A stretch of DNA of 64,000 bases from Variovorax paradoxus (GCF_030811855.1 NZ_JAUSRN010000010.1:35001-99000), one strand, 5' to 3'; counted from the first letter of the stretch, positions 45,833 through 55,116 are shown. Numbers and translations are program-made. The notes: a model not told the origin generated them from the letters alone.

Positions 45833-45919
45833 GGCGCGGCGAATCCTAACCGGCGTCTCCGCCGGCGAGGTTTCGAGCATCGCCGGGCGCGGGCGTTCCC
45901 CAACGCGGCGCAAGAATTT

Positions 45920-46573
45920 TCAGGACCAGTGCAGCACGTGGTGCGCACGCACTCGCGTCGCGGCAATCAAGCGGGCATTGGGCGCGTCGGTGCGAGCCAC
46001 CCAGTCGCGCGCCGCCTCGGCGCTGCGGCCGAACTGCTGGTGGCGCCTGAGCAATCGCTCTTCGCGCACCGCATCGTCGATGTCGACGTACCAGACCTCG
46101 TCGAGCATGGCCGCCGCGCCGGCCCAGGGGCCGTCGTCGTGCAGCAGATAGTTGCCCTCGGTGATGACCAGCTGCGTCTCTGGCAGCACTGCGATGGCGC
46201 CGGCGATCGGCTCCTCGATCTCGCGGCGGAACTCGGGGGCGTAGACGATCGGGTCGTCAGTCCCCTGCTCGCGCAGCCGCTGCAACAGCGCCACGTAGCC
46301 GGCACTGTCGAAGGTATCGGGGGCGCCCTTGCGGCCGGCGCGGCCGAGCCGTTGCAGCTCGACGTTGGCCAGGTGAAAACCGTCCATCGGCACGACCTGT
46401 GCGCGGTCCGCGCCCGCCGCCTGGAGCAGCGCCAGCGCGAGCGTGGACTTGCCCGCGCCCGGCGCTCCGACCAGCCCCAGCAGCTTGCGCTGCCCGCCGG
46501 CCATCAGGGCCTGCAGGCGGGACAGGCTGTCGGCGGGAATGGAGGGAAGTTCTTGCGCGGGGATGGTGCTCAT
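45920..46573 (-). CDS. P-loop nucleoside/nucleotide kinase family protein (uridine-kinase/PanK-like)
   Basis: 217 residues, with Walker A GLVGAPGAGKSTL, the substrate loop VVPMDGFHLANVEL and ITEGNYLLHDDGPW, typical of the family that includes uridine kinase, PanK and the fructose kinase FrcK. This subgroup is annotated as nucleoside/nucleotide kinases, and the substrate may be a sugar. Its start lies 35 bases past the stop of the upstream glutamate dehydrogenase, so the two are probably cotranscribed. Confidence 0.8.
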   Translation of the reverse strand: MSTIPAQELPSIPADSLSRLQALMAGGQRKLLGLVGAPGAGKSTLALALLQAAGADRAQVVPMDGFHLANVELQRLGRAGRKGAPDTFDSAGYVALLQRLREQGTDDPIVYAPEFRREIEEPIAGAIAVLPETQLVITEGNYLLHDDGPWAGAAAMLDEVWYVDIDDAVREERLLRRHQQFGRSAEAARDWVARTDAPNARLIAATRVRAHHVLHWS

Positions 46574-46607
46574 CCCCCGAGCGTACAACCCTCCTTCGCT
46601 TCGAGAA

Positions 46608-47882
46608 TCAGGGGTACAGGCCGCGTTCCTGGCGAGCCATCAGGATGCGCTCGCAAGCCACGGCATAGGTTGCGGTGCGCAGCGAAATCTTGTGCTTGTC
46701 GGCCGTGTCCCAGATCTGGTTGAGCGCGTTCATCATGATGCGGTCCAGGCGCACGTTGATCTCGTCCTCGTCCCAGAAGAAGGACGAGAAGTCCTGCACC
46801 CATTCGAAGTAGCTCACCGTCACGCCGCCAGCGTTGCAGATCACGTCTGGCACCACCAGCACGCCGCGCTCGGCCAGGATGTCGTCGGCCACCGGCACCG
46901 TGGGGCCGTTGGCGCCTTCGAGCACCAGCTTGGCGGTCGTCTTCTGCGCGCGCTCGGCCGTGATCTGGCCTTCGAGTGCGGCCGGAATCAGGATGTCGCA
47001 GGCCACTTCCCAGAAGTCTTCGTTCGGCACGACGTCCCCGCCGGCCTTGAAGCCGACCACGCCTTCGGTGCGCGAGATGGGTACCAGCTTCGTCAGGTCG
47101 AGGCCGTTCGCATTAACGATGGTGCCGGTGTGGTCCTGCACAGCGACGATCTTGGCGCCCGCTTCGGCAAAGAGTTCGGCCGCGACCGAGCCCACGTTGC
47201 CGAAGCCCTGCACCGCGATGCGCGCGCCGCGCAGGTCCATGCCGAGGCGTCGCGCCGCTTCGCGACCCGTGACGAACACGCCGCGGCCGGTGGCCTTGAC
47301 GCGGCCGAGCGAGCCGCCCAGGTGCAGCGGCTTGCCGGTGACCACGCCGGTGGCGGTGCCGCCGACGTTCATCGAGTAGGTGTCCATCATCCACGCCATG
47401 ATCTGCGCGTTGGTGTTCACGTCGGGTGCCGGAATGTCGGTGTGCGGGCCGATGATGATGCCGATCTCGCTGGTGTAGCGGCGCGTGACCTTCTCCAGTT
47501 CTTGCAGCGACAGCTTCTTGGGATCGACGCGGATGCCGCCCTTGGCACCGCCGTAGGGCAGGTTGACGGCGGCCGTCTTGATTGTCATCCAGGCCGACAG
47601 CGCCATCACTTCTTCGAGCGTGACGTCGGGGTGGAAGCGCACGCCGCCCTTGCCCGGGCCGCGGCTCATGTTGTGCTGCACGCGGTAGCCCTCGAAGTGG
47701 GCGATGGTGCCGTCGTCCATTTCGATCGGCACGTCGACGATCAGCGCGCGCTTGGGGCGCTTGAGCGTTTCGACCCAGCGGGCCAGGGGGCCGAGGTAGG
47801 GCACCACGCGGTCGACCTGCGAGAGGTACGTGCCCCAGGGGCTGTTGGCGGTCGGATTGACGAAGGAGAGCTTTTCACTCAT
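46608..47882 (-). CDS. gdhA: Glutamate dehydrogenase, hexameric type
   Basis: 424 residues. The substrate domain has GPGKGGVRFHPDVTLEEV and catalytic lysine Lys114 in LPYGGAKGGI; the Rossmann domain has VQGFGNVGSVAAELFA. At this length it fits the NAD-dependent-type bacterial/archaeal group. It interconverts glutamate with 2-oxoglutarate and ammonium. ATG at 47882 begins the conserved protein; an earlier in-frame codon at 47915 adds 11 unlikely residues. It follows PutA on the same strand after 137 bases. Confidence 0.93.
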   Translation of the reverse strand: MSEKLSFVNPTANSPWGTYLSQVDRVVPYLGPLARWVETLKRPKRALIVDVPIEMDDGTIAHFEGYRVQHNMSRGPGKGGVRFHPDVTLEEVMALSAWMTIKTAAVNLPYGGAKGGIRVDPKKLSLQELEKVTRRYTSEIGIIIGPHTDIPAPDVNTNAQIMAWMMDTYSMNVGGTATGVVTGKPLHLGGSLGRVKATGRGVFVTGREAARRLGMDLRGARIAVQGFGNVGSVAAELFAEAGAKIVAVQDHTGTIVNANGLDLTKLVPISRTEGVVGFKAGGDVVPNEDFWEVACDILIPAALEGQITAERAQKTTAKLVLEGANGPTVPVADDILAERGVLVVPDVICNAGGVTVSYFEWVQDFSSFFWDEDEINVRLDRIMMNALNQIWDTADKHKISLRTATYAVACERILMARQERGLYP

Positions 47883-47983
47883 GGGAGGTCCCTTGGTTTG
47901 AATGGATGGCCGCAACGATAGACCTCTCCCGCCCGTAGCGCCATGGCTTATGCGCGCCGCGCTGGCGGGTTATGCAAGAGAGG

Positions 47984-48015
47984 CTTGGCCGGCCAGCCCG
48001 CCCAATCCGGCCAAG
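47984..48015. terminator. Nine-base-pair hairpin downstream of putA
   Basis: CTTGGCCGG at 47984-47992 pairs with CCGGCCAAG at 48007-48015 across a 14-base loop, just past the putA stop. There is no U tract, so it may only slow or protect the transcript. Confidence 0.4.
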
Positions 48016-48019
48016 AGGC

Positions 48020-50992
48020 CTACGCCACAGCGCTCAGCAGCGCCGCATTGCCGCCGGCTGCCGTGGTGTTGACCGTGACCGTCTGCTCGCCGCAGAAGCG
48101 ATACAGATAGTGCGGCCCGCCGGCCTTGGGCCCGGTGCCGCTCAGGCCCTCGCCACCGAAAGGCTGCACGCCGACCACCGCGCCGATGATGTTGCGGTTG
48201 ATGTAGATGTTGCCCACGTGCGCGCGGGTGGCGAGCGTCTGGGCGCGCGAATCGATGCGGGTCTGGATGCCCAGCGTGAGGCCGTAGCCGATCGCGTTGA
48301 TGCGTTCGATCACGTCCGCAGGGTCGCTCAGCTCGCCATGACCCCAGCGCGCGATTTGCAGCACCGGGCCGAATATCTCGCTGGTCACGCGGTCGATGGA
48401 GCGCACCTCGTAGGCCTGCGGCGGAATCAGGTTGCCCTCGGCCGAAGAAGACACCGGCGCGAGCAGGCGCTTCGCTTCCGAGTCCAGCCGCTTCAGGTCG
48501 CGCCGGATGTTGTCGGCGGCTTCGCGGTCGATCACCGGCCCTACGTCGGTCGAGAGCAGCGAAGGATCACCCGCTGCCAGTTCCCCGGCCGCGCCGCGGA
48601 TCATCTCGATGACCGCATCGGCAATGCTGTCGTGCAGCACCAGAAGGCGCAGCGCCGAGCAGCGCTGGCCGGCCGAGCGGAACGCGCTTTGCACCACCGC
48701 ATCGACCACCTGTTCGGGCAGCGCGCTCGAATCGACCAGCATCGCATTGATGCCGCCGGTCTCCGCGATCAGCGGCACTATGGGGCCGTCCTTGGCCGCC
48801 AGAGCGCGGTAGATGATCCGCGCCACCTGCGTCGAGCCGGTGAACACCACGCCCGCCACGCCGGGCGCCGACACCAGCGCGGCACCGACTGTTTCGCCCG
48901 GCCCGTGCAGCAATTGCACCGCGTCGGCCGGCACGCCAGCGGCGTGCAGCAGCTTCACGGCTTCGAGCGCGACGGCGGGCGTCTGCTCGGCCGGCTTGGC
49001 CAGCACGGTGTTGCCCGTGGCCAGCGCGGCCGCCACCTGGCCCATGAAGATCGCGAGCGGAAAATTCCAGGGGCTGATGCAGACCCACGGCCCGCGCGCG
49101 GTGAGCCGCAGTTCATTGCTCTCTCCCGTCGGGCCGGGCAGCGTCACGGGCTGCATGATTCGCTCGGCCTCGTCGGCGTAGTAGCGCAAAAAGTCGACGG
49201 CCTCGCGCACTTCGGCGACCGCATCGCCCCAGGTCTTGAAGGCCTCTTTCACCAGCAGCGCGCAGAAGCGCGGCAGCTCGCGCTGGAGCGCATCGGCGGC
49301 TTGGCGCAGCAGGGCGGCGCGCTTTTCCACCGGCGTCTTGCGCCAGGTGCGGAAACTCGCGACGCTGGCGGCGACGGCTCGTGGTGCGTTGCCGGCATCG
49401 AACTCTTCAACCCGCGGCACCGTGGTGGTCGACAGGGCCGCAAGCAGCGGCGCGCGCATCGACTCGACGGCAAGGTCCAGGCCTTCGCTATTGCGCCGCG
49501 CAGGAAGCAGCCCATAGAGCGCCGGCGGCAGCGGCAAGGCCGGGTTCGTAGCCTCGAGCCAGAGCGGCGACATGAGCAGTTCGTCGATGTCCACCGTTTC
49601 GTCGCCCAGCTGGTTCACGAAGGATGAATTGGCGCCGTTCTCCAGCAGGCGCCGTACGAGGTAGGCGAGCAGGTCCTTGTGCTGGCCCACCGGCGCATAC
49701 ACGCGCACCGGCGCGGCCGTGCTCTTCATGACTTCGCGGTACACGCCCTCGCCCATGCCATGCAGGCGCTGCAGCTCGAAAGGCGCCCGCGCCGCTTCGG
49801 CCATCTGCAGGATGGCCGCGATGGTGCCCGCGTTGTGCGTGGCGAATTGCGGATAGATCGCGTCGGGCGCCGAAAGCAGCGCACGCGCGCAAGCCAGGTA
49901 GCTGATGTCGCTGTGATGCTTGTGCGTGAAGACCGGGTAGTGCGACAGCCCGAGCTCCTGCGCGCGCTTGATCTCGGCGTCCCAGTAGGCGCCTTTCACG
50001 AGCCGGCACATCAGGCGCAGCCCGTGCTTGCGCGCCACGGCCGTGACATGTTCGATCAGTTCGAGCGAACGGGTCTGATAGGCCTGCAGCGCGAGACCGA
50101 AGCCGCGCCACTGCGGCTGCTCGGCCGCCACGCGCGCGGCCAGCGCCTCGAACACGTCGAGCGAAAGTTCGAGCCTGTCGACTTCTTCGGCATCGATGGT
50201 GAGGTTGAGGTTGGCCGCGGCCGCCAACTCGCACAGCTGCCACACGCGCGGCACCAGTTCGCGCATCACGCGCTCGCGCTGCGCGTCTTCGTAGCGCGGA
50301 TGCAGCGCGCTGAGCTTGATGGAGATGCCGTCGTTGTGCTCGGGCGTGCGTGCCGCATCGGCGCCGGTTGCGATGGCGCGGATGGCATGCGTGTAGCTGT
50401 CGAGATAGCGCAGCGCATCGGCGTCGGTGCGCGCGCCTTCGCCGAGCATGTCGTAGCTGAAGCGGAGGGCGCCCTGTTTGCGGTGCGCCGAGCGAGCCTC
50501 GTCCATGGCTTCGGCGATCGTCTGGCCCAGCACGAACTGGCGTCCCAGCAGTTGCACCGCGCGCAGCGTGGCGGCCACCACGGTTCGCGCGCCGAGCTTG
50601 GCCATGAGCCCGGGCGGATTGTCGCCCTCGGGCAGGAACCTCTTCGACATCGCAATGGCCGCGGAAGAAAGCCGCGACAGCGTGGAATCGGCTGCGCCCT
50701 CGAAATCGGCCCGGCCCAGCTGGTCGGCCGTGAGCGCGATGGCCGTGGCGGCGTCGGGCACGCGAAGCAGCGCTTCGGCCAGCCGCATCAATGCCAAGCC
50801 TTCAGCGCTCGAGATCGGGTATTCGCGCAGCAGGCTTTCCATGGCCCAGAACGGGGGCGGATGCTTGCGCACCGCCTCCACCCAGGGGCGGGCGGCCGCT
50901 GCCGCGGCGCTCCAGTCGAGGGCCCCTTCGAGGGAGGCGAGGCGGTGTGAGACGACGTCGGCTTCGGGCCGGTAAGGGATGGGTAGGCGCAT
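48020..50992 (-). CDS. putA: Bifunctional proline dehydrogenase / glutamate-semialdehyde dehydrogenase
   Basis: 990 residues. Proline dehydrogenase barrel (about 130-440): SIKLSALHPRYEDAQ, LTIDAEEVDRLELSLDVFE, RLVKGAYWDAEIKRAQ and HNAGTIAA. Aldehyde dehydrogenase domain (about 520-980): WNFPLAIFMGQVAAAL, TGSTQVARIIY and catalytic Cys778 in SAGQRCSALR. It oxidises proline to glutamate in two steps with substrate channelling. The length matches the minimalist PutA of Bradyrhizobium (about 1000), lacking the ribbon-helix-helix DNA-binding domain of E. coli PutA. Regulation must therefore come from elsewhere, and the divergent Lrp-type gene is the natural candidate. Confidence 0.95.
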   Translation of the reverse strand: MRLPIPYRPEADVVSHRLASLEGALDWSAAAAAARPWVEAVRKHPPPFWAMESLLREYPISSAEGLALMRLAEALLRVPDAATAIALTADQLGRADFEGAADSTLSRLSSAAIAMSKRFLPEGDNPPGLMAKLGARTVVAATLRAVQLLGRQFVLGQTIAEAMDEARSAHRKQGALRFSYDMLGEGARTDADALRYLDSYTHAIRAIATGADAARTPEHNDGISIKLSALHPRYEDAQRERVMRELVPRVWQLCELAAAANLNLTIDAEEVDRLELSLDVFEALAARVAAEQPQWRGFGLALQAYQTRSLELIEHVTAVARKHGLRLMCRLVKGAYWDAEIKRAQELGLSHYPVFTHKHHSDISYLACARALLSAPDAIYPQFATHNAGTIAAILQMAEAARAPFELQRLHGMGEGVYREVMKSTAAPVRVYAPVGQHKDLLAYLVRRLLENGANSSFVNQLGDETVDIDELLMSPLWLEATNPALPLPPALYGLLPARRNSEGLDLAVESMRAPLLAALSTTTVPRVEEFDAGNAPRAVAASVASFRTWRKTPVEKRAALLRQAADALQRELPRFCALLVKEAFKTWGDAVAEVREAVDFLRYYADEAERIMQPVTLPGPTGESNELRLTARGPWVCISPWNFPLAIFMGQVAAALATGNTVLAKPAEQTPAVALEAVKLLHAAGVPADAVQLLHGPGETVGAALVSAPGVAGVVFTGSTQVARIIYRALAAKDGPIVPLIAETGGINAMLVDSSALPEQVVDAVVQSAFRSAGQRCSALRLLVLHDSIADAVIEMIRGAAGELAAGDPSLLSTDVGPVIDREAADNIRRDLKRLDSEAKRLLAPVSSSAEGNLIPPQAYEVRSIDRVTSEIFGPVLQIARWGHGELSDPADVIERINAIGYGLTLGIQTRIDSRAQTLATRAHVGNIYINRNIIGAVVGVQPFGGEGLSGTGPKAGGPHYLYRFCGEQTVTVNTTAAGGNAALLSAVA

Positions 50993-51018
50993 GGCAGTTC
51001 CTTGGTTCTATCCCCTAT

Positions 51019-51036
51019 GGTCTTTGGATATAGACC
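51019..51036. promoter_or_regulatory. Candidate operator between putA and the Lrp-type gene
   Basis: GGTCT and AGACC, separated by eight AT-rich bases, form a short dyad midway between the divergent starts. Lrp-type proteins bind dyads of about this size, but no consensus match was shown. Confidence 0.3.
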
Positions 51037-51080
51037 GAATCTTTTGCCAAAAATTACAGCCTCAGCCGGATAATTCACCA

Positions 51081-51554
51081 ATGCACGACCTGGACCTGGA
51101 CCGCATCGATCTCCGGCTGCTGAAGATTCTTCAGCAGGATGGCCGTATCACCAACCTCAAGTTGGCCGAGGCGGTGGCGCTCTCGCCCACCGCAGTGCTG
51201 GCCCGGGTGCAGCGGCTCACGCGCGATGGTTTCATCCTGGGCTACGAGGCGCGGCTCGACCCGCACAAGCTCGGGCGCGGCCTCACGGTGTTCGTCGAAA
51301 TACTGTTGGACCGCACCACGGCCAATGTGTTCGACCAGTTCAAGGCCGCCGTGCAGGTGCGCGACGAAATCATGGAATGCCACATGGTCGCGGGCGGTTT
51401 CGACTACCTGCTCAAGACCCGCATGGCCGACATGGCGGCCTACCGCGAGTTCGCGGGCACCGTGCTGTGGCAACTGCCCGGCGTGCGCGAAACGCGCACC
51501 TACGCGGTCATGGAAGAAGTGAAAAGCAGCGCGCGGCTGCCGCTGGGCATCTAG
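51081..51554 (+). CDS. Lrp/AsnC-family regulator, probable putA regulator
   Basis: 157 residues: AsnC-type helix-turn-helix (about 5-50; IDLRLLKILQQDGRITNLKL, VALSPTAVLARVQRL) and the RAM ligand domain (about 70-150; ECHMVAGGFDYLLKTRMADM). Divergent Lrp-type genes next to putA are known in other bacteria (PutR, BkdR-like) and activate putA on proline. Start ATG at 51081; the longer open frame to 50979 overlaps putA. Confidence 0.9.
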   Translation: MHDLDLDRIDLRLLKILQQDGRITNLKLAEAVALSPTAVLARVQRLTRDGFILGYEARLDPHKLGRGLTVFVEILLDRTTANVFDQFKAAVQVRDEIMECHMVAGGFDYLLKTRMADMAAYREFAGTVLWQLPGVRETRTYAVMEEVKSSARLPLGI

Positions 51555-51823
51555 CGCGCGACGACGCGAGCAAAGAGTAGCGGCGGCCACTCAGCCCGTC
51601 GTGTTTTCCATGCGCTTGGTGAGCGTGCCCAGCTGCAGCCATGTCAGCTTCAACCTCATTGCTGCGGCCTTTATGGGTGCCCACCAGATCGCAGGCAGCT
51701 CCAATGCGTGAAGAATTTGGCAACAGGGTCGCAGTCTTATGTTCGGCGGCCTATCGCACAACCTGCTGAGGCTGCCTCGCCTTGTATAAGCATTTCCTTA
51801 TTAAAAGGGAGATGGCGCAGGAT
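51555..51823. other. Boundary region before the secretion-type island, no clear gene
   Basis: Past the Lrp-type gene the sequence becomes less GC-biased, markedly so at 51780-51805. On the minus strand a frame ending at a TGA at 51591-51593 encodes a plausible protein tail (KLTWLQLGTLTKRMEN) of roughly 45 codons without a credible start. It may be a decayed gene end. No direct repeat, tRNA or integrase marks the junction. Confidence 0.4.
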
Positions 51824-53617
51824 ATGAGCAAAAGCACGGTACTTTTCGCGTTGGTGATACTTCTGGGGGTCTTGGCGGGTGGCTGGTTCCTCTCCAATTA
51901 CCTTGTTCTGCTCATCCTCGATCTGCGAAATGCATCACTGACCTGGAACACGTGGTGGCAATATATTCAGGCGACAGACCTGCCGCAGTACGCCCCCTAC
52001 GCTACCAAGATCAAGCTCAGCGGCGCCATAGGCTTCGGCGTACCCCTGTTGGGCTGGGCCGCATTGCTCATCCCACTCTTTCGAGCCAAGGCCGAATCCC
52101 TGCACGGCGACGCCAGCTTCGCCGAACTTTCCGATCTCAAGAAAGCCGGCCTGCTCGAGCAGACCCCGCAAAGCATCCTCATCGGCAAATACAAAGGCCA
52201 GTACCTGTGGCTGGGCGGCGCGCAGCACGTGATCACCGTCAGTCCGACACGTTCAGGCAAGACCACCAGCATCGCCATCCCGGTGCTGTTGTCGTATTTG
52301 CACTCGATGGTCGTGCTCGACCTCAAAGGTGAACTGCGCAAAGCCACCAGCGGCTGGCGCGAGACACAGGGTCACACCATCTATGTGTGGGCGCCCTACG
52401 ACGACCAGGGAAAGACCCATCGCTTCAACGCCTTCACCCTGCTGGTGGGCATGGATGCGGGCAAGCGCATCGGTGAAATCCAGACCATCGCCGCCATTCT
52501 TTACCCGGACGAGCCTGGCAAAGACCCTTTTTGGACGAGCCAAAGCCGCGCCGCCTTCACCGCCTTCGCCTCATACATGTTCGAGGTATGGGACCACTGG
52601 GGTCGGATTCTCGTGCGCGCCCAGGACCCCAACACCGACGAGAACTTCCCCAGTCTTGAACGCATCCTGCACCTGTCCAGCGGCGCCGACGGCCAGGGCA
52701 CCTTGGCAATGCTCAAGGAGATATTGAACGACCCGCAACAGTCGGGCTTCATCAGCACGCAAACGCGCACCGTCTTTGGCAACCTCGCTGGCCTGGCCGA
52801 GCAAACCTTCTCCTCGGTGATCGCCACCATGCAGGCGCCACTGCAGCAGTTCCTCAGTCCGGTGCTGGCCGCTGCCACCAACGCGACCGACTTCGACATT
52901 ACCGCCATCCGCAAACATCCAACCACGCTGTACGTCGACATCCCGACCAACAAGCTCGACGAAAGCGGCAAGCTGCTGAACATCTTCTTCAGCAGCGTGA
53001 TCGGCAACAACCTCACCAAGCAACTGGGTGACGAGCCGGATTTGAAATACCAGATGCTCATGCTGATGGACGAATTCACCGCCATGGGGCGAGTGGATGT
53101 GTGGGCCAAGCGCATCTCGATCTCGGCCAGCTACGGTGTGCGCGACCTGTGCATCGTGCAAAGCCGCGCTCAGCTGCGCTCGGCCTACGGCGACAACGAC
53201 GCACAGAACTTCATCACCAACCACGGCGCGCAGATCGTGTTTGCGCCACGCGAGCAAAGCGATGCGGCTGAATACAGCGAAATGCTGGGCTACAAGACCA
53301 TCCGCAAGGAGCACCGCAGCACCAGCCGAGGCGGCGGCTCCAACCAGGTCTCGACCAACTACACCGAAGAGCGCCGGGCCCTGTTTCTGCCGCAGGAGAT
53401 CAAGGAGCTGCCCGCCGACGAGGAGTTGATCTTCTATGAAGGCTGCAAGCCCATCCGGGCCCACAAGAACTGGTTCTTCAAGGACAAGATTTTCAAGGAG
53501 CGGGCGAGTATTGCGCCGGCGCCGATCAAGGGGGCGGCTTCGGTGCGCGAGCATCGATTCAAGGTCCCTGTCCACGCAACGGAGCAAGGACGGCATGCTC
53601 TCGAACAGGGTGGATGA
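51824..53617 (+). CDS. Type IV secretion coupling ATPase, VirD4/TraG family
   Basis: 597 residues: two N-terminal membrane segments (about 5-32 and 67-87), then the cytosolic hexamer-forming ATPase. HGDASFA is the family's first conserved motif, SPTRSGKTTSI (140-150) is Walker A, LMLMDEFTAMG is Walker B, and FITNHGAQIVFAPRE lies in the conserved C-terminal part. VirD4 proteins choose cargo and pass it to a type IV secretion channel. No relaxase, VirB or Tra gene accompanies it in the window, and the next genes encode an effector-like protein, so a protein-delivery rather than conjugation role is inferred. Start uncertain: ATG 51812 also fits but the AAGGGAG motif touches it, while 51824 leaves 12 bases. 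Confidence 0.88.
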   Translation: MSKSTVLFALVILLGVLAGGWFLSNYLVLLILDLRNASLTWNTWWQYIQATDLPQYAPYATKIKLSGAIGFGVPLLGWAALLIPLFRAKAESLHGDASFAELSDLKKAGLLEQTPQSILIGKYKGQYLWLGGAQHVITVSPTRSGKTTSIAIPVLLSYLHSMVVLDLKGELRKATSGWRETQGHTIYVWAPYDDQGKTHRFNAFTLLVGMDAGKRIGEIQTIAAILYPDEPGKDPFWTSQSRAAFTAFASYMFEVWDHWGRILVRAQDPNTDENFPSLERILHLSSGADGQGTLAMLKEILNDPQQSGFISTQTRTVFGNLAGLAEQTFSSVIATMQAPLQQFLSPVLAAATNATDFDITAIRKHPTTLYVDIPTNKLDESGKLLNIFFSSVIGNNLTKQLGDEPDLKYQMLMLMDEFTAMGRVDVWAKRISISASYGVRDLCIVQSRAQLRSAYGDNDAQNFITNHGAQIVFAPREQSDAAEYSEMLGYKTIRKEHRSTSRGGGSNQVSTNYTEERRALFLPQEIKELPADEELIFYEGCKPIRAHKNWFFKDKIFKERASIAPAPIKGAASVREHRFKVPVHATEQGRHALEQGG

Positions 53618-53684
53618 AATAAGACTGTGCACTTGCATTGCGGCGTGATCGCGACGGGGATTTCATGTCACAGATTTGGATCGC

Positions 53685-53699
53685 GGGCGCTGAGCGCCC
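53685..53699 (+). terminator. Short GC hairpin after the coupling-protein gene
   Basis: GGGCGC, loop TGA, GCGCCC, 68 bases after the stop and 37 bases before the small truncated gene. No U tract follows. It could separate two transcripts or simply be chance. Confidence 0.35.
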
Positions 53700-53735
53700 C
53701 CCTCCGCAAATGACACACCAGCGAGTAGCAAAATC

Positions 53736-53879
53736 ATGTCATCCAATCTCACAACTACCCAACTGCTGGGGTTCACCCGCTCGCCATCGCCACCGCCGGG
53801 GCTTGTAGCCGTTCCGGCAGATCGATGGCCCTTGCCGCTGCACGTCGCACGCGATGAAGCAGCAGGAGCGGTCACATGA
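53736..53879 (+). pseudogene. Truncated copy of the effector N-terminus (47 codons)
   Basis: An open frame from ATG 53736 to TGA 53879 encodes MSSNLTTTQLLGFTRSPSP and on to PADRWPLPLHV, closely matching the first 39 residues of the large protein at 55117 (MSTLTTAQLLGLTRPG, then SADRLTLPLDV). The similarity then stops. The frame closes in an ATGA overlap with the lipoprotein start at 53876. It is therefore either a remnant of a duplicated effector gene replaced by recombination or a retained leader that couples translation of the lipoprotein. Confidence 0.65.
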
Positions 53880-55111
53880 CCATCAAAACCTTGTTCGCCG
53901 GCATGGCGGCGTTGGCGCTCTTGCTCCTGAACGGCTGCAACGTGCGCGCCAAACCAGTGATGGAAGAAGTGGGCGTGCTCGAACTTCCCTACACGGTTCA
54001 GTCGTTGGCCTGGCATCCCGAAGGCCGGCTGCTCGCCGTCGGCTACTTCATGCGCGATGTGGTCGAAGTGTGGGATGTGCATACGAAGAAGCCGGTGTTC
54101 TCGGTGCCAAGCAAGCGCTGGGCGGGGAATCGCTCGGGGCAGGACGTGCTGTTCAGTCCGGATGGGAAGCGTCTGATCGTCCAGGACTACCAGGACATCA
54201 AGCATGGAGAACTCAAAGTTCCAGAAAGCATCGATGAGGCCGCGGAGATCGCGGCGCGAAACGACAAGGATCGCTATGTGCTTGCACGCATATGGGACGT
54301 TGCCCAGCGGCAGGAAGTTGCCCAGATTAGGGGTCCGGGAACAAGACGCATCGGTGTTACGCCGAGGGCGATGTGCGTACTGGCAAACGGCCGCGCATTG
54401 GTCGTCCTGCGCAAGACAAGTGTTGCAATGTATGGCTTGCCATCCGGAACGCTCGAAAGCGAACTTGACCTTGCACATCCCTTTCATGATCAGCCGCAAG
54501 TTGGACGCTCCTACGAGACGATGAGTTGCAACCCGGCGCGTGACGAGATCTCGTTGGGCGCGCTGCAGTTTTTTCTGGATGCCGAGCAGTTTGGCTTGAC
54601 GAACTGGACGGGCGCAACGGCCATCGTCATTGCCGATCTGGAGCGCAGAGCCATCAAGAAAGTCCTGTTCAGCCCCACGCCCCTGAACGGCGTCGCCTAC
54701 AGCGCCGACGGTGGCAAGCTCGTGTCCTTCGGCATGTCGCCCATTCGGGTGTGGGATGCGAACAAGGACTTCGCGGCGCTGGGCGAGATCGAGAACCCGC
54801 CTCAATTGGATTGGGTTCGAACCCAGCGCACCCCGGTCGACGTTCTTCACCCTCCGGCTGATGCGCCCCGAGGCAACTCGGGCGACTTGATCGCCGTTCC
54901 CGACTCGGACGTGATGCTTGGCCTGGCATCGGACTTTCATTTTTGGGACACCGCACAACGACGCGTCGTGGCGACCGTTCGCTCGCCCCGCGACGTATCG
55001 CGCCTTGCCGTGCACAAGCCGAGCGCCACTCTGGCGGCGGCTGCAATCAATCGAGTTCATTTCTATCGAATCGATGCTGCGGCCTTGCAGCACGCCACTA
55101 AGGGAGAGTAA
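53876..55111 (+). CDS. Lipoprotein with WD40/YVTN-like beta-propeller; candidate immunity protein
   Basis: 411 residues. Lipobox LLNGC (Cys21) puts it in the periplasm on a lipid anchor. Propeller-type blades recur: VQSLAWHPEGRLLAVGYF with VVEVWDVHTKKPVF, DVLFSPDGKRLIV with ARIWDVAQRQEVAQI, and GVAYSADGGKLVSFG with IRVWDANKD. No enzymatic motif. It starts four bases inside the truncated effector copy and ends 5 bases before the large effector-like gene. Immunity proteins of Xanthomonas-type T4SS effectors are commonly periplasmic lipoproteins encoded next to the effector. That role is inferred from position and localisation only; a general scaffold is the alternative. Confidence 0.65.
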   Translation: MTIKTLFAGMAALALLLLNGCNVRAKPVMEEVGVLELPYTVQSLAWHPEGRLLAVGYFMRDVVEVWDVHTKKPVFSVPSKRWAGNRSGQDVLFSPDGKRLIVQDYQDIKHGELKVPESIDEAAEIAARNDKDRYVLARIWDVAQRQEVAQIRGPGTRRIGVTPRAMCVLANGRALVVLRKTSVAMYGLPSGTLESELDLAHPFHDQPQVGRSYETMSCNPARDEISLGALQFFLDAEQFGLTNWTGATAIVIADLERRAIKKVLFSPTPLNGVAYSADGGKLVSFGMSPIRVWDANKDFAALGEIENPPQLDWVRTQRTPVDVLHPPADAPRGNSGDLIAVPDSDVMLGLASDFHFWDTAQRRVVATVRSPRDVSRLAVHKPSATLAAAAINRVHFYRIDAAALQHATKGE

Positions 55112-55116
55112 TACGC

